From assembly GCA_003246805.1 (NCBI GenBank), contig QKDG01000205.1:1-10723 (forward strand): a DNA stretch of 10,723 nucleotides. The letters are read 5' to 3'. The stretch comes from Clostridia bacterium (GTDB lineage Bacteria > Bacillota > Clostridia > Oscillospirales > Ruminococcaceae). A program made the translations under genes and the position numbers. Each line of letters starts with the position of its first letter. Position 1 is the stretch's first letter. The notes under the pieces were generated by a model. That model worked only from the letters and a program-made list of their open reading frames with translations, was not told the DNA's origin and ran no database searches. Positions 1 through 4,627 of this stretch are shown one piece after another.

Positions 1-98
1 CATTAGTGTTTAAAGATGCAACAAACCCGATAACAACATTTATAATGCCTGGCAAGGCAGTAACCGTAACAGCAACATTCAAAGACAATGTAGGATAA
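1..98 (+). CDS. C-terminal end of an InlB-type repeat protein (partial)
   Basis: An open frame runs in from the left edge (codons in phase with position 3) and stops at TAA 96-98, giving about 31 residues. The fragment contains TTFIMPGKAVTVTATFKD, which resembles the F-x-MP-x-x-x-VTVTATF ending of divergent InlB B-repeats and related beta-rich repeats found at the ends of Gram-positive secreted or surface proteins. No sortase motif or membrane anchor follows, since the protein ends six residues after the repeat-like stretch. The bulk of the protein lies outside the window, so its role cannot be stated. It is not the PknB-type kinase that often precedes rsgA, as PASTA repeats look different. 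Confidence 0.6.
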   Translation, partial: LVFKDATNPITTFIMPGKAVTVTATFKDNVG

Positions 99-172
99 TA
101 AATAATAGAGGTATGCTTATGTTCCAGGTCATGCTCGACATAAACTTATAATTAATGAAAAAAGGAAGATAT

Positions 173-1083
173 ATGAGTTTATCGGAGATAAAAAAAGGTA
201 TAATAACTAAATCAATCGGGGGCATCTACAACGTAGAGGCTCCCGGTGGTATGTTCGAATGCAAGGCGAGGGGTATTTTCAGGAAAAATGAAATAGCGCC
301 TTGTTGTGGCGATGCAGTTAAAATTGAGGGTGACGATAATCAGGGCTATGTCATCACTGAGATTTTTGAGAGGGCAAATTATATTATCAGGCCGCCGCTT
401 GCAAATCTTAATCAGCTTATTTTTGTTGTTTCAACCTGCGAGCCACAGCCGAATTTTCTTCTTCTGGATAAGTTTATTGCTATTTGTGAGTATAAAAATA
501 TCAAGCCGGTAATAGTTATAACAAAAGTTGATTTAAACGAAACGGATGAAATTACATCAATATATAAAAAAACCGGGATAGATATTATTATAGTCAACAA
601 TACAACAGGAGAGGGCAGCAGTAAAGTTTTCGATATTCTAAAAGGCAAAACAAGCGCTTTTACAGGCAATTCAGGTGTAGGAAAATCAACCTTGCTTAAC
701 AATATTCTCCCCGAACTTGAACTTGAAACAAATGAAATCAGCAAAAAGCTTGGCAGGGGGAAGCACACAACACGCCATGTTGAGCTTTTCAGGCTTGAAA
801 ACGGCTTGAAAACGGTGGTTACATCGCCGATACCCCGGGATTTTCAACCTTTGAAACAAACAAGTACGATGTTATTCTTAAAGAGGATTTAGCCTCATGC
901 TTTGTTGATTTTAACGATTTTACTTCAAAATGCAAATTTCAGGATTGCTCTCACACAAAGGAAAAGGGCTGTGCTGTTATTCAAGCCGTAAAAGATGGAC
1001 TGATAGCATCGTCAAGGCACGAAAGCTATGTAAGTATGTATTATGAAGCAAAGCAAATCAAGGAATGGGAAATAAAGAAATGA
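173..1083 (+). pseudogene. rsgA: Ribosome small-subunit-dependent GTPase RsgA, frameshifted
   Basis: RsgA is a circularly permuted GTPase that helps late 30S subunit maturation in the cytoplasm. Counted from the ATG at 173, an OB-fold segment (GGIYNVEAPGG, ECKARG) is followed by G4 TKVD (about 117-120), G1 GNSGVGKST (165-173) and GKHTTRHVEL (about 196-205). The frame then goes wrong: the 173 frame reads SPIPRDFQPL and stops at 892, whereas from about 827 another frame reads DTPGFSTFE (G3) and continues through the zinc-binding tail, CKFQDCSHTKEKGCAV, to TGA at 1081-1083. One missing base near 821-829 explains this (a TCGGCC changed to TCGCC would do); repaired, the protein has about 303 residues, normal for the family. 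ATG 173 is preferred over ATG 155 because AAAGGAAGA lies 4-5 bases before it. The stop overlaps thiN. This may be a true mutation or a sequencing error; I cannot tell which. Confidence 0.88.
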
Positions 1084-1718
1084 TGAAATGTGCAATATTT
1101 ACAGGCGGAGTTATAGAGAATTATTCAGCTTTTTCCCAAACAGATTTTAAAGATTTTGCAATAATCTGCGCTGATGCGGGATACCTGCACGCAAAAATGC
1201 TTGGACTTGCTGTTGATGTTGCAGTGGGGGATTTTGACACTTTAAAAGCTGTGCCTGATGACGTTGATGAGGTGTTAAGATACGAAAAGGATAAGGACGA
1301 TACCGATACAATGCTTGCTGTAAAGCTTGCGTTAAAAAAAGGATATAGGCACATCGATATTTATGGCGCGCTCGGCAACAGGTTTGACCATACCTTCGCA
1401 AATATCCAGGTGCTCGACTTTATTTTAGAAAATAATGCAACAGGCAGAATATTGGCAGAAAATGATGAGATATCAATAATAAAAAATACAAGCATAAAAA
1501 TTCCCAGGCGTAATGGTTATGCTCTTTCGGTTTTCGCTTTCAGCAATCTTTGCGAAGGGGTAAGCATAACAGGGGTGAAGTTTCCTGCTGAAAATATAGA
1601 AATTTCACAATCATTCCCGATAGGAATTTCAAACATTGTCACTTCAGATTTTGCTGAAATTGATGTTAAAAAAGGTAAATTATTGATAATAATTTCAAAA
1701 ATTCAATCACAACAATGA
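1080..1718 (+). CDS. thiN: Thiamine pyrophosphokinase
   Basis: This enzyme transfers pyrophosphate from ATP to thiamine to make thiamine pyrophosphate (EC 2.7.6.2), the cofactor that the acetolactate synthase later in this window needs. From ATG 1080 (212 residues) the family motifs appear in order: ADAGY (31-35), GDFDTL (50-55), KDDTDT (about 72-77) and GALGNRFDHTFAN (96-108), followed by the beta-rich thiamine-binding C-terminal part. The length is normal for the ThiN family. The frame is open back to an ATG at 1065, but ATG 1080 overlaps the rsgA stop (ATGA), which suits translational coupling and gives the usual short start before KCAIFTGG; ATG 1083 is equally possible. The order rsgA - thiN - spoVM matches Bacillus apart from the missing rpe. 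Confidence 0.92.
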   Translation: MMKCAIFTGGVIENYSAFSQTDFKDFAIICADAGYLHAKMLGLAVDVAVGDFDTLKAVPDDVDEVLRYEKDKDDTDTMLAVKLALKKGYRHIDIYGALGNRFDHTFANIQVLDFILENNATGRILAENDEISIIKNTSIKIPRRNGYALSVFAFSNLCEGVSITGVKFPAENIEISQSFPIGISNIVTSDFAEIDVKKGKLLIIISKIQSQQ

Positions 1719-1770
1719 TTTTTTTGAATACTATAAACTAAGTAACATTCTTACATAGGAGGGTACTGAG

Positions 1771-1854
1771 ATGAAAGTTGTTGTTGTAAAGCCGCCAAAA
1801 CTAATTTCAGGTTTTTTTCGTCTGATTTTTGGAATTAAGAAGGAAAAGGAATAG
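1771..1854 (+). CDS. spoVM: Stage V sporulation protein SpoVM (27 residues)
   Basis: A 27-codon ORF begins MKVVVVKPPKLISGFF and ends FGIKKEKE. It is preceded by a very strong ribosome binding site, TAGGAGGG at 1756-1763, seven bases from the ATG. Size, the basic amphipathic make-up, the internal KxPKxxxGFxR pattern and the position directly after thiN all match SpoVM. SpoVM is a small amphipathic helix that recognises the convex forespore membrane and anchors the SpoIVA coat basement layer. The conserved proline near residue 9 that shapes the helix is present (PP at 8-9). In Bacillus the gene is sigma-E dependent; no convincing sigma-E site is visible in the 52-base gap after thiN. The gene is short enough to be missed by automatic callers. 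A hairpin terminator follows eight bases after the stop. Confidence 0.9.
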   Translation: MKVVVVKPPKLISGFFRLIFGIKKEKE

Positions 1855-1861
1855 AATTTGA

Positions 1862-1899
1862 ACAAAAAGGCGTTGCTTTGTTGCAACGCTTTTTGTTTT
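1862..1899 (+). terminator. Intrinsic terminator after spoVM
   Basis: The left arm ACAAAAAGGCGTTGC pairs with GCAACGCTTTTTGT with one bulged G around a short TTTGTT loop, and a U-rich tail (TTTTTGTTTTG) follows. It separates the rsgA-thiN-spoVM unit from the SpoIVF-like pair. Confidence 0.88.
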
Positions 1900-1928
1900 G
1901 CATATTTTACCCTCTCAGCTAATAAACT
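1900..1928 (+). promoter_or_regulatory. Putative sigma-E promoter for the SpoIVF-like pair
   Basis: GCATATT at 1900-1906 fits the sigma-E -35 consensus (K-M-ATATT) in all positions. After a 14-base spacer, AATAAACT at 1921-1928 fits the -10 consensus CATACANT at five of seven fixed positions. The predicted start, near 1935, lies just before the ribosome binding site AGGGAGGG (1937-1944), leaving a very short leader. The role of the downstream genes in mother-cell sporulation control supports the call, but it is a pattern match only. Confidence 0.5.
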
Positions 1929-1951
1929 TATAAAAAAGGGAGGGAATGTGA

Positions 1952-2230
1952 ATGGAAGAAATTATAAATATCGATGCGCCAGGCATTGATGAAGAAAGCT
2001 TTAACGAAGAAGTAAAAAAAGGTGTTACTCTCGGGGATATTATAATAATTCAGCTCATTTTATGTGTGCTGATTATACTTGCGCTTGCAGTCAGCAATAT
2101 TTTCAAGCCTGAAATAACTAATGAAATTCTTCACAATATTAATTCCGAGCTTAAAAAGCCATTTGATTATCAAAAGGAGTTAGCTGATATTTATGATAAG
2201 CTGTCACAATACATAAATGCTAAAATTTAA
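1952..2230 (+). CDS. Small single-helix membrane protein, possible reduced SpoIVFA-like partner
   Basis: This is a 92-residue protein with an acidic N-terminal part (about 1-28), one hydrophobic helix (about 29-51, GDIIIIQLILCVLIILALAV) and a hydrophilic, helix-prone tail of about 40 residues. I recognise no named domain. AGGGAGGG at 1937-1944, seven bases before the ATG, is a strong ribosome binding site. The gene overlaps the next one, an M50 protease of the SpoIVFB type, by 14 bases, and the pair sits behind a sigma-E-like promoter. In Bacillus the gene in this place is spoIVFA, whose product holds SpoIVFB inactive in the mother-cell membrane and carries a LytM-like domain after its helix. 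Here the same layout is seen without any LytM domain. A regulatory partner role is inferred from position and topology only. Confidence 0.8.
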   Translation: MEEIINIDAPGIDEESFNEEVKKGVTLGDIIIIQLILCVLIILALAVSNIFKPEITNEILHNINSELKKPFDYQKELADIYDKLSQYINAKI

Positions 2231-2807
2231 AATAGGAAAAATCGAAATCATTTTGTGCTTCAGCTTTTTTGCTGTTATTGCATTGCTTGAATTATTAAAG
2301 GAGAATAATTACCTTCTTCTTTGCCTGACAGCTTGTATTCTTCATGAATTAGGGCACATTTTTGCAATGTGTTTGTTCAGTATCGCGCCAAACAAAATAA
2401 CCTTTTATGGTGCCGGAATAAAAATAACACCAGGCTATAACAAAATAACCGCTTTTTCACAGGATTTAATAATTCTTATGGCTGGGAGTGTCACAAATCT
2501 GATTATTTTTGCATTTATAACTTTATTTAGAAATCATAACTTTACTAATGAAGTTTTTGCGGCAATAAACCTTAGCATCGGAATATTTAATCTCATCCCC
2601 TTCAAGCATTTTGATGGTGGCAAGATTATTGATTTATTTTTATCCGAGTATTGCCTAAAAATGGGACGAGTTATCAGGGAAATCACAAGGTGGGTATCAA
2701 TAATTCTACTTGTCGTTTTTTCAATAGCTTTTGTTTTTGAGCAGGGTGGCAATGTTTCTCTTTATATTTCAGTTACATACATTATTATTTCAGAGCTATT
2801 TTTGTAA
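2217..2807 (+). CDS. spoIVFB: SpoIVFB-type M50 site-2 metalloprotease
   Basis: An intramembrane zinc protease of 196 residues, almost entirely hydrophobic. It shows the metal-binding HELGH motif at 43-47, the AGSVTN segment (89-94) and NLIPFKHFDGGK (125-136), in which D133 is the third zinc ligand. HELGH falls at the same residue numbers as in Bacillus SpoIVFB, which cleaves pro-sigma-K in the membrane around the forespore. The Bacillus protein continues into a CBS domain that senses ATP; here the chain ends after the last hydrophobic helices, so that domain is missing. The ATG at 2217 overlaps the preceding gene by 14 bases and no ribosome binding site is seen, so translation is probably coupled. 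It lies between sporulation genes. The alternative is another M50 protease with a different substrate. Confidence 0.85.
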   Translation: MLKFKIGKIEIILCFSFFAVIALLELLKENNYLLLCLTACILHELGHIFAMCLFSIAPNKITFYGAGIKITPGYNKITAFSQDLIILMAGSVTNLIIFAFITLFRNHNFTNEVFAAINLSIGIFNLIPFKHFDGGKIIDLFLSEYCLKMGRVIREITRWVSIILLVVFSIAFVFEQGGNVSLYISVTYIIISELFL

Positions 2808-2817
2808 TTTTGAATTG

Positions 2818-2846
2818 GTATAACTGCATTAAAGCAAGCATACAAT
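2818..2846 (+). promoter_or_regulatory. Putative sigma-E promoter of spoIID
   Basis: CATACAAT at 2839-2846 is a perfect match to the sigma-E -10 consensus. Fourteen bases upstream, GTATAAC (2818-2824) keeps the ATA core of the -35 element. Transcription would start near 2853, so an ATG at 2857 would be nearly leaderless, whereas the start at 2890 with its ribosome binding site fits well. spoIID is a classic sigma-E gene. Confidence 0.6.
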
Positions 2847-2889
2847 TGTTTAGGACATGCATAATGCAAAACAAGAAAGGATTAATAAA

Positions 2890-3879
2890 ATGAAAAATCT
2901 TATTTCAATTATTTTAGTTTTTGGGGTTCTTTTATTGATAATACCATCAATTTCATTGCTCAATGGAAATACAGAACAGGCAGAAATTAAAAATAGCGTT
3001 CTTGATATAAAAAGTATTAAAGAACCTGCAAGCTATAAAATGCTTGATAACAATACCGGCGAAATTGTTGAAATGCAGGTGAGGGAATATCTTATAGGCG
3101 CGGTATTTGCCCAAATGCCCGCAAGCTTTGAGCCAGAGGCGTTAAAGGCACAGGCTGTTTTGTGCCACACCTATATATTAAGGCAGCATATTATAGAAGA
3201 AAGCAGCCCCACTGCCGAGCTTAAAGGAGCTGATTTTTCCACCGATACAAATAAGTATCAGGCATATTTTACACAGGAGCAGGCAAAATCAATATATGGA
3301 AGCAACTACGATGTTAACTACGCAAAAATTGCAGCAGCAGCTGACAGCGTAATAAATAAAGTAATCACATATAACGGAAGCCTAATAGTAACTGCGTTCC
3401 ATTCAATGTCAGGTGGAATAACCGAAAGTGCAAATATAGCATGGGGCTTGGATTTGCCATATCTTTCACCGGTAGAAAGTATCGGAGAAACAACAGAAAA
3501 AGGCTTTTTAGAAGAAAAAACATATTCAACAGATGAAATGTCGGCAAGGCTTGTTCAGGGAATTGATGGCATAGCACTTGGGGATGATAAATCAACATGG
3601 CTGAAAATAGTTGAAAAATCGCCGTCGGGGAGTGTTTTGAAAGTCCAGGCAGGGGATAAAGAAGTAACAGGTAGTATAATTAAAGAAATTTTTACTCTGC
3701 GTTCAGCTTTTTTTGACATTGAATTTGACGGTTCAGTATTTAAAATAACAACTAAGGGAGTAGGGCATGGTGTAGGATTATCTCAATACGGCGCAAATTC
3801 AATGGCTAAAAATGCATCTACATATGAGCAAATATTGCAATACTATTATACAGACGTTAATATTGATGAAGTAATTTAA
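2890..3879 (+). CDS. spoIID: Stage II sporulation protein D (SpoIID)
   Basis: SpoIID is a membrane-anchored lytic transglycosylase that, with SpoIIP and SpoIIM, degrades septal peptidoglycan and drives engulfment of the forespore. The 329-residue protein has an N-terminal anchor (about 4-26), the SpoIID core starting at VREYLIGAVFAQMP and FEPEALKAQAV, and the family ending GVGHGVGLSQYGANSMA (about 290-306). Length is near the Bacillus protein. ATG 2890 is chosen because AGAAAGG ends nine bases before it and the preferred promoter lies just upstream; ATG 2857 would add 11 residues. Oddly, residue 75 is glutamine (codon CAA at 3112-3114) where the family's AxEMP motif has the glutamate needed for catalysis. 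The cysteines that bind zinc in the Clostridioides difficile protein are also absent from the GADFSTDTNKYQAY segment. Confidence 0.93.
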   Translation: MKNLISIILVFGVLLLIIPSISLLNGNTEQAEIKNSVLDIKSIKEPASYKMLDNNTGEIVEMQVREYLIGAVFAQMPASFEPEALKAQAVLCHTYILRQHIIEESSPTAELKGADFSTDTNKYQAYFTQEQAKSIYGSNYDVNYAKIAAAADSVINKVITYNGSLIVTAFHSMSGGITESANIAWGLDLPYLSPVESIGETTEKGFLEEKTYSTDEMSARLVQGIDGIALGDDKSTWLKIVEKSPSGSVLKVQAGDKEVTGSIIKEIFTLRSAFFDIEFDGSVFKITTKGVGHGVGLSQYGANSMAKNASTYEQILQYYYTDVNIDEVI

Positions 3880-4071
3880 ATTTTGTATAATTAAAAGCTT
3901 GTTTGCTTATAAAATAAAGCTATTTGTCAAAATGAATCATAAATAATTTATAACATCAAATTTAGTAAAAACAACAATGTAAATTTTACAATTGCTGTAT
4001 AAAAAAATCTAATTCATAATAAAATATTACAGAGTGCCTAAATACTATAATTATTTATTTGAATAAGTTTT
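3880..4071. other. AT-rich intergenic stretch without recognisable features
   Basis: Between the spoIID stop and the first hairpin repeat the sequence is very AT-rich with stops in all frames. I found only trivial short inverted repeats (for example TGTAAATTTTACA near 3979) and no strong terminator for spoIID. Confidence 0.6.
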
Positions 4072-4105
4072 GGGGCGACGCAAAGCCCCTTCAAATATGT
4101 GTTAA
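4072..4105 (+). repeat. Interspersed GC-hairpin repeat, copy A (degenerate)
   Basis: GGGGCGACGCAAAGCCCC (4072-4089) forms a small GC hairpin, followed by TTCAAATATGTGTTAA. The same core and tail, in the same orientation, recur in copies B and C. Copy A lacks the GCGAAGGGG lead-in seen in the other two. Confidence 0.75.
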
Positions 4106-4132
4106 CCATTGCTATTTAAAAATAGCAATGGT
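4105..4132. repeat. 28-bp perfect palindrome
   Basis: ACCATTGCTATTT and AAATAGCAATGGT form a perfect 13-bp stem around an AA loop. It sits exactly between repeat copies A and B. It has no U-tract on either side, so it is not a normal intrinsic terminator. Confidence 0.85.
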
Positions 4133-4139
4133 CAGAGTG

Positions 4140-4210
4140 TCGAAAAACTGTGGTTTTTGATGCGAAGGGGTGTGGGGGCGACCGCAAAGCCCCCGCAAAT
4201 ACATGCTTAA
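4140..4210 (+). repeat. Interspersed two-hairpin repeat, copy B
   Basis: The unit has an AT hairpin (TCGAAAAAC, loop TGTG, GTTTTTGA, 4140-4160), a lead TGCGAAGGGG (4161-4170), a GC hairpin from GGGGGCGACCGCAAAGC (4174-4190) to CCCC (4191-4194), and a tail GCAAATACATGCTTAA. Copy C shows the same order of parts. No open frame is shared, so the unit is more likely a structural or mobile repeat than coding. Confidence 0.8.
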
Positions 4211-4297
4211 ATTTATAGTAAAATTGTAGAAAAGGGTTTTCTTTATCAAGTTGAAATATTTAATTTGTAAATAAAATATTAAATTAGTATTTGTTTA

Positions 4298-4326
4298 TTG
4301 ACAAAAAGGAGTTTACTGTTTATAAT
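4298..4326 (+). promoter_or_regulatory. Consensus sigma-A promoter of the ilvB-cimA operon
   Basis: TTGACA (4298-4303) and TATAAT (4321-4326) are both perfect, with the ideal 17-base spacer. The predicted start near 4333 is at the beginning of the T-box leader. Confidence 0.93.
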
Positions 4327-4332
4327 AACACT

Positions 4333-4605
4333 AAGAAATGCATTGAAGAGGACAAAAACATTTCAACTTTTTCAGAGAGCTGTTGTCTGGTGTGAAACAG
4401 CATTGTTGTTTTGATAATAAATCACCTCGGAGCTGTCTGCTGAAATTAAAGTAAGTTAGATCGGGTTCTCCCGTTAAAGAGAGTCACATTGTTCGATGTG
4501 TATGAGTGAGCAGTAATTCTGCTAATAAGAGTGGTACCGTGGAGATATACCTTCACCTCTTAAAAAATAGTAAAATTCTATTTTTTATCAGGTGAGGGTT
4601 TTTTT
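4333..4605 (+). promoter_or_regulatory. T-box riboswitch leader, apparent isoleucine (AUC) specifier
   Basis: The leader has the conserved stem I parts: AGAGAGCTG (4375-4383), GGTGTGAAACAGC (4389-4401) and the specifier side ATCACCTCGGAG, which places ATC (Ile) at 4421-4423 directly before ACC. Further hairpins follow (CGGGTTCTCCCG; CACAT...ATGTG). The T-box sequence AAGAGTGGTACCGTGG spans 4527-4542; its TGGT would pair with the ACCA end of a tRNA with discriminator A, as in tRNA-Ile. AAGAG (4527-4531) can pair with CTCTT (4557-4561) to form the antiterminator, which excludes the terminator. Uncharged tRNA-Ile would thus allow read-through into ilvB-cimA. The specifier reading is by alignment to known leaders from memory. 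Confidence 0.92.
4550..4605 (+). terminator. T-box-controlled terminator before ilvB
   Basis: The outer stem CCTTCACCT / AGGTGAGGG (one wobble pair) and the inner 9-bp stem AAAAAATAG / CTATTTTTT form a long hairpin, followed by seven Ts at 4599-4605. The left arm is shared with the antiterminator. Confidence 0.9.
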
Positions 4606-4627
4606 ATTTGCAAAAGGGGGAGTATTT

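Noticed and set aside
113..151. A 12-codon ORF and a lone TATAAT (147-152) before rsgA
   Set aside because: The ORF resembles nothing and lacks a good ribosome binding site; the -10-like hexamer has no acceptable -35 partner at 16-18 bases.
412..768. Long minus-strand ORF opposite rsgA
   Set aside because: Shadow of a strongly supported gene on the other strand; serine/leucine-rich product with no domain.
1706..1739. Possible sigma-E promoter for spoVM (AATACTAT or TATAAACT as -10)
   Set aside because: No -35 match at 13-15 bases spacing; the AT-rich context makes such -10 look-alikes common.
4072..4210. CRISPR-like array
   Set aside because: Only two nearby copies, unequal in structure, with a palindrome between them instead of regular spacers, and no cas genes.
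4592..4627. GTG-initiated extension of ilvB by 12 residues
   Set aside because: It starts inside the T-box terminator stem and runs through its T-tract; ATG 4628 has a proper ribosome binding site.
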